NCBI RefSeq assembly: GCF_018398395.1
Contig: NZ_JAHCBF010000012.1
Span: 1 to 57,041, forward strand
Direction: 5' to 3'
DNA: 57,041 bases
Source of the DNA: Croceicoccus gelatinilyticus
Lineage (GTDB): Bacteria; Pseudomonadota; Alphaproteobacteria; Sphingomonadales; Sphingomonadaceae
The notes beneath the pieces are model-generated. The model had not been told where the DNA came from and did not search any database. It was given only the letters and a program-made list of their open reading frames with translations. Position numbers and translations under genes: made by a program. Numbering within the stretch: the stretch's first letter is position 1; each line of letters begins with the position of its first letter. Of the stretch, positions 29,468 to 38,062 are shown in pieces.

Positions 29468-31120
29468 TCAGCGGGCCGATTGATCGCTGGGCTGCCGCGT
29501 TCCCAACCCATCCCCGTCTTCCCACTCGCCGGCATATCTGCGCTTTGCCGCTCTCCACGCGCTACCTAGTTTCCCGCCCAGATAGCGCGCGGGCTTTGAT
29601 GTCCCGACGGCCAGCGCGCCGCGGGTAACAAGCTCGACAGAGTTGATGACGGCCCAGACCGATTCCTCGAACGTAACGCCCACGCCACTTGCCAGTCCCT
29701 CAACCGCATCGCCCGTTTCCCGATAGATTCTTGAACCGCGCGCAATGCCTTTGACCAGCCCGACGATGCTGATGAATCCGAGGCCTGCAAACACCGCATC
29801 CAGTGCGGTATCGCTGAAATCGATGATCGGTCCGCCGAGGGCCAGTTCGACGCCATCGGTTAGAGCTTCGTTAGTGTAGCCCCCGTCGATCGAGCCCGTA
29901 ATTTCCGCTTTTTCCGAGGTAACGATGGTCGGGATATGGTCCGCCACGCTGTCGATATAGCTGGCGCTGTCGGTCGCCTTAATCTGGTATTCGATCCCGT
30001 CGATCACGATGTCCGTGTCCGGGTGGTTGAAATGCTCGAAGCGAACCCCGCCGAAGTCTGCTTGGACAAGCTCTTCAAAATAGGCGCCCTTCGTTAAGGC
30101 AACCAATCCAGCCAATTGCTCGCCAGGCATCATCAGCGTGTCGAGCCAGATGTCCGCATCGCTCATGCCTTCGTAATTGCCATTCACATCGCGCAGGGTC
30201 GCGAAGATGTCGGACGTTTGCGACAAATCACCCCAAGCCGACACCGGCACGGACAGCGCCGAAACATAGAGGGCGTTCCTGACTACCCAGTCGCTATCGA
30301 AAGCTTCTTCGCGCGACTGCGGGATGGCGGTCAGCGCAATGGTTTCGACGTCTCGCACCCGCCTCTCGACCAGAACGGCAAGCTCTGCGAAACGTTGATC
30401 GGCCTGCCGGAATTGCGGTGACTGTTCAAGCGTGCGCAAGGCGTCTTCGAGCTCTGCGATCTTCACGTCGACTTCGGCAAAGTCCGGACGCGACCACTGC
30501 TTGCGCCATTTAAGGAAGCTCTTCTCTATGGCCTCGTCTATCTGCCTTTGCGCTGCCGTTTTCTGTTCGCCGATGGATCGGATCGCATTGCGCAAGGTCC
30601 GTTTCGCACGCAGGAAGGGATCGTCCTCGCGCAGCGCCTCGATCTGCTTGTTCAGTCTGCCTCCCGCCTGTGCGCAAAGATGCCTGACCGCAGCCTCGCG
30701 TTCGAGCCGCACTTCGCGGTCCTTGACGCTAGAGAGGTGTTTCGAGATTTCGCGATCGCGCAGGCTCAGCAAATAGACCACGGCGGGTTCGTCTATCGCC
30801 TGCGCATCGAGATCGGCACGCAGATCCAGTATCTCTGCCGAGGAGCTGGCATGGAGCAACTTTTGCACGACAAGCTCGGCTACCCCAAATCGCTCCATGC
30901 GACTTTCAGCTTTGCGCCGGACGAGTGCGGCGGCACCGCCCGCCGAACCTAGCGCAAGCGCAGCGCCACCCATGCTGAGAGTGAACGGGTCCGTAATGAA
31001 AAACGACAGCGAACCCGCAAGAGCGCCTGCCCCGGTGACAAGCGCTCCCGTTGTCAGGAAGGCACATGCCCTCCCCGCCAAGGCATGACGCCTACGCACT
31101 GCTTCGATCGGATTTTTCAT
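29468..31120 (-). CDS. Membrane-anchored coiled-coil protein, nuclease-like domain
   Basis: A 550-residue protein I cannot assign to a named family. Residues 16-68 contain two hydrophobic, Gly-rich segments likely to be a membrane hairpin; residues 95-260 are charged and helical, probably coiled coil; residues 344-382 hold GAYFEELVQADFGG and later TDIVIDGIEYQIKATD, which fits a PD-(D/E)XK nuclease core with Glu349/350, Asp370 and a Q-x-K (Gln379, Lys381) as in Mrr. A Gly-rich hydrophobic stretch follows near 441-458. The start follows GGGGGGTA. It occupies the slot where element 2 has its helicase operon, so a defence role is inferred, not shown. Confidence 0.6.
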   Translation of the reverse strand: MKNPIEAVRRRHALAGRACAFLTTGALVTGAGALAGSLSFFITDPFTLSMGGAALALGSAGGAAALVRRKAESRMERFGVAELVVQKLLHASSSAEILDLRADLDAQAIDEPAVVYLLSLRDREISKHLSSVKDREVRLEREAAVRHLCAQAGGRLNKQIEALREDDPFLRAKRTLRNAIRSIGEQKTAAQRQIDEAIEKSFLKWRKQWSRPDFAEVDVKIAELEDALRTLEQSPQFRQADQRFAELAVLVERRVRDVETIALTAIPQSREEAFDSDWVVRNALYVSALSVPVSAWGDLSQTSDIFATLRDVNGNYEGMSDADIWLDTLMMPGEQLAGLVALTKGAYFEELVQADFGGVRFEHFNHPDTDIVIDGIEYQIKATDSASYIDSVADHIPTIVTSEKAEITGSIDGGYTNEALTDGVELALGGPIIDFSDTALDAVFAGLGFISIVGLVKGIARGSRIYRETGDAVEGLASGVGVTFEESVWAVINSVELVTRGALAVGTSKPARYLGGKLGSAWRAAKRRYAGEWEDGDGLGTRQPSDQSAR

Positions 31121-31303
31121 TACCCCCCGGTTCACATGATTTTTTCGCTGTTTAGCGGATGCTGGCTTATGTAGTAATAAGAAATTTTGGAGACATAAGG
31201 TGAAACGCTGGTGCGGTGTCAGACCGATGGCCAAATGACCACTTTCAACTACCCGACCACCGGAACCAGACAGTCTCCTGTCGGACCCTTTCATGTCCTT
31301 TCG

Positions 31304-34243
31304 CTACAAGCCAATCTCGAACGGCTTGATCCGCTCCTTGGTCAGCTCAGGTGCCTTTTCTCGTTCAACCTGCGGTTCCTGGTTGGCCGCTTGGATCTGA
31401 CCTGCGCGCTGTCCCTTGGCTGCCGCTAGGCCAAGTCTCTCAGTAATTTCAGCGGCTGATGTCTTCTTGCCCAGATTGGTCGCAATCCCTTGCCGAACCT
31501 TGTCCCGGTTGTCGACAATCAGCGTGAGCTCGTCTCGCAGACGTGTGATCATGACGAGGAAATTGCGCTGCGAGAGCAGTCGCCGCTCGCGGCTATCGAG
31601 TACGGCGATGCCCTTATCTGCCGTGAGGCCCTGCGCCATGTGAGCGTTGAGCGCGTAGGCGAGGTCGATCCGCTTCAGCATCGGATCGTTCGGCTTCAGC
31701 TTATGCTCCATGCCGCTGGAGCTCGTGACCGTCACCCCGTCCTGATCGATCGCGGTAACTGTTGCCCGGTCTGCATTTATCAATCCGCGTTTATGGTCGC
31801 TCGCCGTCCAGCGGATTGCGTCTCCGGTGTACAGATCGAGTTCCTTCTTCTCGAACAGCTGCAAGGCTTGGTCGCTGCCTTTCGCAGACAACCTCGCTGG
31901 CACGAAGCGGCGCAAGTGCCCTCGCTCATCGCGAAGCGTAAGAACACCCTTTTCGGTATCGACGGCGGCGACCTCATGGCTTCCTCGTCCGAGATCATGC
32001 CGCGATTGACGGCTCGCCACTTCGAGCACCATTTCCGGTTGATAGTTGCGCGCGTAGCGCAATTCCTCGCGGGTCGCGTTTACACGGGATAGAACTGCAA
32101 GCCTTGCGCTCGCTGTTCCGATTTCGCCATTGGCGGCAAGCCCGGTTTGAACAGCGGTGTTGATCTCAGCGCGCAAACGACGCCCTGCAGCGAAGATCGA
32201 CGTGCGTTCGCGCTCTGCTGGCGGAAGGGAAAGCCAGCGTTCCGCCGCAACGATTGCGCTGTCCTCCTGGACCTCGACGATGTGATCCTCGAGATGATCG
32301 AGTGCATCGCTGGTTTTGCCCGACTGCGCTGCTTGCTGAGCTTTCTTCAGGGTATCGGAGCGCGCGCGAAGATTGTGGTCCATGCGCGCCGTTTCGGTCC
32401 CTGCGCGCTGCGCCAGAGCAAAGGGCTTGCCCGCTTCGACAGCCCCTAACTGCTTTTCGTCGCCCATGAGCACAAGGCGATCGACCTTCAGCAGATTGGC
32501 AAGCCGGATCAGGCGGTCCTGGTCTCGGGTAGAGACCATTGAGGCTTCATCAAGAACGAGGACGGTGTCGCGAAATTCCTCGCGCGCGGTGGCCATTTCC
32601 GCTTTGCCCGCCGAGCCATCAAGCAGCTTACGATTCTGCCCGAGAAAGCGGTGCAAGGTCATCGACGGAATGCCGGTATCCTTTTCCAGCATGCGGACCA
32701 GTGTGTTCTGGACCCCGAGGCCGATCACGCTCTTGCCGTGCTCTTCCAGCAGCTGGTTCATTGGCCGCAGCACGCTTGATTTGCCGGCCCCTGCCACACC
32801 CTGGACGGCAACTACGCGATTGGTTGACGAGAGGATCAACCGACCCGCCGCTTCCTGACCGGCATTCAATTTCATGCCGTAGTTAATAGCCGCCGACGCT
32901 TGCAGATATGGCCCGGCGGTCTCGGCATCGAGGATCGGACGGACTGCGCCGTTGCCTTTCGCGATTTCCGTCAGCATGCGGGTCTCCAGCGTCAATGCAT
33001 TGGATGTCGTCAGCCACCCTTTCTGCGCGCCACGCCCGCGCAACAGCGCGCCCTGCTGGGCAAGTTTCCCAATGCGCTTTTCGACGGACTTCATCGTTGT
33101 CGGCAGCCCAAAATCGAGCGCAGCCTTGGCAAGATCAGTTGCCGTAAAGGCGGCCTCTCGTTCGGACAAATGCCGCACCGCCGATGCAACCGCGTGGGCC
33201 GTCGCAATCTCTTCCCGGCCCTTCATATAAAGCCGCTTGGGAATGAGCGGATCGCCTTCTTTGATGCCCATCCGCTCGGCGACGCTGGCGATCATCGCCT
33301 TGCCCCGTTCAAGCATTGTGGGGCGATCATTTGCCCGCTTCGTTGCCGCTACAGCCAGCTCGTGCGAACGCAGCTTGGCATCGCGCACCATGCCTTCAAG
33401 GTCGAGCCTCTGATCCCAGGCCTGCCCCTCCCATTTGTCCATCAAGGAACCGCGATCCACATCGCTTTGCTTGGCCTGCCGGGTCGCCAGCGTCGCCACC
33501 AGACCAGCCTCGAGCCCGCCGCCGCGTCGGGCTTCGAGCACCTCCTGACGCCGGGTCGAGAAGGCCATCACCGCGTCACGGTCTATACCCTTGGCCTCGA
33601 AGTTGCCGTGCTTTCCGAATGCGCCGATCCGGTAGCCAAGCTTCTCGACCTCGATCCGGAATCGCGCCATTGTCATGGCATTGAGCAGCGTGTTGTGCCG
33701 CCACAGCTTGTCGTTGCGCAGCGCCCTCCACTTGCCATCCTTGTCCTGCGTCAGGTTGGCGACCACAGCGTGGAAGTGCAGGTTCGGTTCCTGGTTACGG
33801 TTGGTGTCGTGCTGGAACAGGGCAACGGTCAGGTTATCGCTCGCATGCAGCCGTTCTTTGCCACCCTTCTCGGTACGATACTGGGCCGCATTCTTCTCTG
33901 CCCATTGGAGCGTTTCGACGACTGCTGAACGGTACGCGTCAATGACCCGCTGATCCTTGCCGACGAGCGCCAAAAGCGACCAGCTCTTTGGCAGTGAAAA
34001 GGTTAGGTCTGTCCCCGGCCGATGGTACTGTCCCTGGTGCCCGATCCGTTCGCCAGTGGGCAGTTCCCCGCGCAGTATTGCCTCGAACGCCTTGGCGTCG
34101 ACCGTGCCCGAAAGACCTAAGCGTTCGGCGCCTTCACCGACCCAGATCCCGGATCGATCAGCGTCCGCCTTGGTGTAGTAATTGTCGTTGGCGAAGTAGT
34201 TGGTTGCACCGCCAGCCGAACGCACATTGGCAACCGAAAGCAT
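31304..34243 (-). CDS. MobF relaxase-helicase (TrwC/TraA-like), copy 1
   Basis: A 979-residue MobF relaxase. The N-terminal TrwC-type relaxase domain has the catalytic tyrosine pair Tyr22-Tyr23 (DNYYTKAD) and a three-His metal site His145, His156, His158 (QHDTNRN, NLHFH). A RecD-type helicase follows, with Walker A GVAGAGKSS near residue 480, Walker B VLDEAS, and the motif ALNAHMAQGLTADKG. It nicks one strand at oriT and unwinds it during mobilization. It lies 3 bp downstream of a small RHH gene. A second copy of equal length is at 53126-56065. Confidence 0.93.
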   Translation of the reverse strand: MLSVANVRSAGGATNYFANDNYYTKADADRSGIWVGEGAERLGLSGTVDAKAFEAILRGELPTGERIGHQGQYHRPGTDLTFSLPKSWSLLALVGKDQRVIDAYRSAVVETLQWAEKNAAQYRTEKGGKERLHASDNLTVALFQHDTNRNQEPNLHFHAVVANLTQDKDGKWRALRNDKLWRHNTLLNAMTMARFRIEVEKLGYRIGAFGKHGNFEAKGIDRDAVMAFSTRRQEVLEARRGGGLEAGLVATLATRQAKQSDVDRGSLMDKWEGQAWDQRLDLEGMVRDAKLRSHELAVAATKRANDRPTMLERGKAMIASVAERMGIKEGDPLIPKRLYMKGREEIATAHAVASAVRHLSEREAAFTATDLAKAALDFGLPTTMKSVEKRIGKLAQQGALLRGRGAQKGWLTTSNALTLETRMLTEIAKGNGAVRPILDAETAGPYLQASAAINYGMKLNAGQEAAGRLILSSTNRVVAVQGVAGAGKSSVLRPMNQLLEEHGKSVIGLGVQNTLVRMLEKDTGIPSMTLHRFLGQNRKLLDGSAGKAEMATAREEFRDTVLVLDEASMVSTRDQDRLIRLANLLKVDRLVLMGDEKQLGAVEAGKPFALAQRAGTETARMDHNLRARSDTLKKAQQAAQSGKTSDALDHLEDHIVEVQEDSAIVAAERWLSLPPAERERTSIFAAGRRLRAEINTAVQTGLAANGEIGTASARLAVLSRVNATREELRYARNYQPEMVLEVASRQSRHDLGRGSHEVAAVDTEKGVLTLRDERGHLRRFVPARLSAKGSDQALQLFEKKELDLYTGDAIRWTASDHKRGLINADRATVTAIDQDGVTVTSSSGMEHKLKPNDPMLKRIDLAYALNAHMAQGLTADKGIAVLDSRERRLLSQRNFLVMITRLRDELTLIVDNRDKVRQGIATNLGKKTSAAEITERLGLAAAKGQRAGQIQAANQEPQVEREKAPELTKERIKPFEIGL

Positions 34244-34246
34244 CGC

Positions 34247-34552
34247 TCAGCGCCCCGCACGCCTGGCTGCCTTGCGCTCGCGATATTCGCGAATGCGTCG
34301 TTGGTAAGCGACCACCACGCGGTCCCGCAGTTCCTTATCCTTGTGCGTGCGAAGCCACCCATCAAGGGCGATCTTGGTGAAGAGCAGATCGGCCAGAACC
34401 TGATCTCGGAACGCATCGTCCTGGGGCTGCTCGAGAGCCTCGATGACTGTGAGTTTCAGCCACTGGCTGACGCTCATATGCGCTGCATCAGCAGCGGCTT
34501 TAACAAGCGCATGAAGGTCTTCGTCGACATAGCATTGAAGGGCAAATCGCAC
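34247..34552 (-). CDS. Relaxosome RHH accessory protein, copy 1
   Basis: A 101-residue basic protein. Its N-terminus (MRFALQCYVDEDLHALVKAAADAAHMSVSQWLKLTVIEAL) has the shape of a ribbon-helix-helix: one beta strand then two helices. The C-terminus is Arg/Lys-rich. Encoded immediately upstream of the relaxase, it probably binds oriT and helps nicking, as TrwA/MobC-type proteins do. Start is GTG after AGGTGA. Confidence 0.75.
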   Translation of the reverse strand: MRFALQCYVDEDLHALVKAAADAAHMSVSQWLKLTVIEALEQPQDDAFRDQVLADLLFTKIALDGWLRTHKDKELRDRVVVAYQRRIREYRERKAARRAGR

Positions 34553-34810
34553 GGCGTCACCTGACGTTTGGCCGCCCCTCCTCGGCCCAATGACCCCTCT
34601 CGACTGACATCAGTCTACGGCAGCGTCCACCCTGTAGGAAAACGCTATTTTAAGATTTCAAATTAATAACTTAGCGGCGAGCAACTCACATGTGAGTTGC
34701 GGATCGCGGAGTGACATCAGATAACATTACTTGGCGACAGATGCCGAAAATACGGCGAAACCCGCAGAAATCCTCGCCTCTCAAACACCGGATCTCCGGG
34801 TACGGTGTGC
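34553..34810. other. Probable oriT of element 1
   Basis: This non-coding stretch upstream of the RHH-relaxase pair is conserved with 56375-56632 over the same 258 bp. It contains a perfect 20-bp palindrome GCAACTCACATGTGAGTTGC at 34681-34700 and a CACCG (34786-34790) / CGGTG (34803-34807) inverted repeat around GATCTCCGGG, plus the shared segment CACCCTGTAGGAAAACGCTA. Such repeats next to a relaxase are typical of oriT; the nic site itself is not fixed. Beyond it, 34811-34935 has no gene and no match in element 2. Confidence 0.6.
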
Positions 34811-34935
34811 TCAGTTTTCCATACCTTCGCGCGGTGACCAGTTACTTTAAGCGTTGTTTTTGGAGCTACTTTTGACAATTTTTCTGACGGGGCGTGAGCA
34901 AGGCTCGGAGAGGCAATAGTGGCGATAAATTTCGC

Positions 34936-37900
34936 CTAGCCAATAGCCTCTAGCAGCTCGTCATATCCTTCGATCTTCTTGAATTGAACCTCTGGCGAGA
35001 CATCGCGGAAATACCTCTCGGCGCTGCCAGTGCTTTGAAGCTCAGCCAATCTCAATTGCTCGGTACTGGTGTCAGCCTTGGTTTCGGCAACGAAGTAGAT
35101 TTGCCGCTCTCCAGCGAATTCCAATGCGATCGCCCAGTCAGGGTTATAGCTTCCTCCCGGCGTTGGGATCATGAAACCACGAGGCAGCTTAGCGTAGACG
35201 ATCACCTCCTCAGCCGCCTCCAACTCCTGCGCGAAGTTCCGCTCGTTCTTGGAGTCGACCGCTACGTAATTGTAGACGTGGTTCGACGCCTCGAGCGCGC
35301 CTTCCAACGGTATCTCGTATCGGTCGGTCTCGAAGATCGAAACGTCGTAGGTCTGCCCCGTCTTCTCATAACGCAAGGACTCGATAGCCAAGGCCACCTT
35401 CTGGCGACGGATCAGCTCAGCAGCCTTGCGCAGGAACATCTCCGGGTTCTGTCCGAACATCGCAAAGGTGTTTGCATTGATGCCGGTGAGAATGCGCCCT
35501 GTGGTCTGCCGGGTTAGCCGCGTTAGCGATGCGAGCTGGCCGATCAAGTCGAAGCGAACTTCGCTTTCAACCGCGTCCTCGTGGTACTCCGAACGCGATC
35601 GTTCTTCGCGGAATGCGGAGCGGCTGCGAACATCCTCTACCCCAATGCCGGTACCTAGCTCAGCGCCTGTTACGATGATCCGTTGGCGGTCAACGGTCAG
35701 GTCACTGTCCAGACGCGCTATGGCGCTCGCGATCAATTTGTCGGTATCAAAGTCAGTGAAATAGACCGCCTTCTGGTTGATCCGGTTCCAGAGCTCCAGG
35801 AACGCTTCTTTCTCCAGATTCTTCCGACGCACTTCGGGCATAACCGTTTTGCGGCCATTGCCTGTCATCCGGCGAAGGGCGGTTTCGTCGAATACGGTAT
35901 CGACCAAAGCCACATATTCGGCAGCCTGCTCCTGCAGGGTGTAGGGGAAGCTCGCCCATACGGCCTGGGCTTCGGTCGATGCTTCTTCGATTTTGCCCGA
36001 TGCACCCGCGGAAACGGCCTCTGCAATGGTGTCTCGGCTCTCATGCCACTTCGCTGTAATGTGCCGGGCAGGATCGATATAGCGCTCGCCGATCAGCCAG
36101 TATTCAAGCTCTGATGCTTCGGCCTGCGTCACCTCTTGGGGACCCGCTGGTGTCGTGATCGAAAGGGTCTGGAAATACGCCGCCGTTGCTTCACGCTGCC
36201 GTCCCTTGAGCGCGTCGGCCATCTCGTCCTGGAGCGCCTTGGCGAAGTCGTCATAGCTCTCGGATGCAATGACGGTGAGGACGTTGATCTGGTGCACCAC
36301 ACTCTTGTCGTCGGTGCGGTGGCCATGCGCATCGACGCTGATGCGCAGGCCGCGACCAACCTCCTGTCGCTTGCCAATTTCATGGTCGGACTGCTTCAGC
36401 GTACAGATCGTGAAGACGTTCGGATTGTCCCACCCTTCGCGCAAGGCTGAGTGCGAGAAAATGAAACGCTTCGGTTCATCGAGTGAGAGCAAGCGACCCT
36501 TGTTCTTCAGGATCAGATCGTAGGAAGACTCGTCCTTTGACTCCCGCTTCTCGTCCCCCGTCTTGTTGACCGACGGGTCAACCATGCGGCCCTTCTTGTC
36601 GATCGAGAAATAGCCGTCATGCACCTCGTGGGGCTGGTCGCGCTTTACGTAGGTCAGCCACGCCTGATCGGTGGTGTCGAGCTCCTTCAGCTCGTCGAGC
36701 GCGCGCTGGTATTCTTCCTCGAACATCTGCGCGTAGAGACCGTTCTGCTTCTCACCGCCCTCGTCATAGAGGCGGTACTTCGCCACCTCGTCGATGAAGA
36801 ACAGCGACAGCACCTTGATCCCGCGCGCGTGCAGCAACCGCTCGCGTTCGAAGTGGGCGCGGATCGTCTCGCGGATTTGCACGCGGCGCACGGCGTTCTC
36901 GCTGGTGTCGCCGGTGACGCGGCCTTCCTCCAGCACCTCGCCATTGGTGAACTCGACGGTCCGCTGCGTCACGTCGATGTTGGAGACGGTGTAGCCCGCA
37001 TATTCGGACAGCCCGCCAGACTTCTCCTCCAGCTTGTCGCCATCGCGCAGCCACACCGGCTTGCGCTTAACCTGCCCGCCTTTGAGGCCGTGCTCGATCA
37101 TCACCCGCGCCTCGGGCTTGCGCCCGTCGGTGAAGGTGCGGAAGTTCGAAAGGTAGAGGTAGCCATCGAGCCCCGGCAAGCCCTTAGTCGTCACCCCCTT
37201 CACCTGGATCTTCTTCACCAGCTTGCGGTTGTAGGCGTCGAGCGCGTCGAGCCGATGGACGAGGTTGTAGCGGGTCTTGTGCGTCGCTGAAAAGCGCAGC
37301 GCCAGCGGCGACTGGAAATGCGTCATCGCAGCCTGCGTCTTCGCGCCTTCCATCCGCTGCGGTTCGTCGAGGATCAGGATCGGGCGATTGCCCGCGATCA
37401 CATCGATCGGGCGGCGGCTCTGGAAACTGTCGGGCGTGTCGAAGATGATCCGCCCCGCACCGCGCCCGGTATCGCCGGCGCGAACATCGGCGGTGAAGGC
37501 CTGCGTGTTGATGATCATGCAGTGCAGCCCGCCATCCTCGCTGAACGAGGTGAGCTTGTTGAGCTGGCCGCTGTTGTAAACGAAGTGTCGGATCTTTTGG
37601 CCGTAGAGCGAGTGGAACCAGCCCTCGGTATCCTCCAGCGTCTTCTTCACGCCCTCCCTGATCGCGATACTCGGCACGATGATGATGAATTTCGACCAGC
37701 CATACTCGGCATAGAGCCGGTACATGGTGTCGATATAGACATATGTCTTGCCGGTGCCGGTCTCCATCTCGACGTCGAGATTGACCGGCGCGGCCTTGCT
37801 CGTCGCCAGCTCGCCAGAAGGCGGAAGATGCTGCGCCATCTGCACGGCGCGGATATTGCCGAGCAAGTCTGCGTCGGAAAGCTTGAGCGGCGCATTGCGC

Positions 37901-38058
37901 AGCCCTTCTTCAAACATGGTGGACTGGGCGGCGGCGTCTTTGCCGGGGTCCAACTGGTAGCTGACGCCTTCGATGCGCGGCTGCCCGGCAAAGCAATCGA
38001 CTACGGCCTGCGCGGCCTTGGCCTGGTAATCGAGCGGCTTGAATATCTGCTTGGTCAT
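34936..38058 (-). CDS. res: Type III restriction enzyme, Res subunit
   Basis: A 1040-residue ATP-dependent endonuclease subunit. The SF2 motor shows Walker A ETGTGKTY near residue 100 and the DEAD-type ILDEPQRMEG; helicase motif VI appears as QEVGRGLRI. The C-terminal PD-(D/E)XK nuclease is seen as NPDWA near residue 974 and AETKAD near 991-993. I chose ATG 38058 (MTKQIFKPL), 4 bp after the mod stop; the frame is open upstream. With Mod it cleaves DNA carrying two oppositely oriented unmethylated sites. Confidence 0.92.
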   Translation of the reverse strand: MTKQIFKPLDYQAKAAQAVVDCFAGQPRIEGVSYQLDPGKDAAAQSTMFEEGLRNAPLKLSDADLLGNIRAVQMAQHLPPSGELATSKAAPVNLDVEMETGTGKTYVYIDTMYRLYAEYGWSKFIIIVPSIAIREGVKKTLEDTEGWFHSLYGQKIRHFVYNSGQLNKLTSFSEDGGLHCMIINTQAFTADVRAGDTGRGAGRIIFDTPDSFQSRRPIDVIAGNRPILILDEPQRMEGAKTQAAMTHFQSPLALRFSATHKTRYNLVHRLDALDAYNRKLVKKIQVKGVTTKGLPGLDGYLYLSNFRTFTDGRKPEARVMIEHGLKGGQVKRKPVWLRDGDKLEEKSGGLSEYAGYTVSNIDVTQRTVEFTNGEVLEEGRVTGDTSENAVRRVQIRETIRAHFERERLLHARGIKVLSLFFIDEVAKYRLYDEGGEKQNGLYAQMFEEEYQRALDELKELDTTDQAWLTYVKRDQPHEVHDGYFSIDKKGRMVDPSVNKTGDEKRESKDESSYDLILKNKGRLLSLDEPKRFIFSHSALREGWDNPNVFTICTLKQSDHEIGKRQEVGRGLRISVDAHGHRTDDKSVVHQINVLTVIASESYDDFAKALQDEMADALKGRQREATAAYFQTLSITTPAGPQEVTQAEASELEYWLIGERYIDPARHITAKWHESRDTIAEAVSAGASGKIEEASTEAQAVWASFPYTLQEQAAEYVALVDTVFDETALRRMTGNGRKTVMPEVRRKNLEKEAFLELWNRINQKAVYFTDFDTDKLIASAIARLDSDLTVDRQRIIVTGAELGTGIGVEDVRSRSAFREERSRSEYHEDAVESEVRFDLIGQLASLTRLTRQTTGRILTGINANTFAMFGQNPEMFLRKAAELIRRQKVALAIESLRYEKTGQTYDVSIFETDRYEIPLEGALEASNHVYNYVAVDSKNERNFAQELEAAEEVIVYAKLPRGFMIPTPGGSYNPDWAIALEFAGERQIYFVAETKADTSTEQLRLAELQSTGSAERYFRDVSPEVQFKKIEGYDELLEAIG

Positions 38059-38062
38059 GCGC

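Larger units (their letters stand above)
31304..34810. repeat. 3,507-bp direct repeat, copy 1 (relaxase/oriT)
   Basis: Relaxase, RHH gene and oriT-like region form a block matching 53126-56632 at the same orientation and exactly the same length. By eye the proteins are roughly 93-95% identical. Flanks on both sides are unrelated, so only this chassis is shared. Confidence 0.85.

Noticed and set aside
29293-29628. Short rightward frames after integrase 1
   Set aside because: They overlap the C-terminal part of the 550-residue gene and lack ribosome-binding sites or recognisable content.
32900-33928. 342-codon frame antisense to relaxase copy 1, with a 376-codon counterpart at 55256-56386
   Set aside because: Present in both copies only because the relaxase gene is duplicated; no start context or domain.
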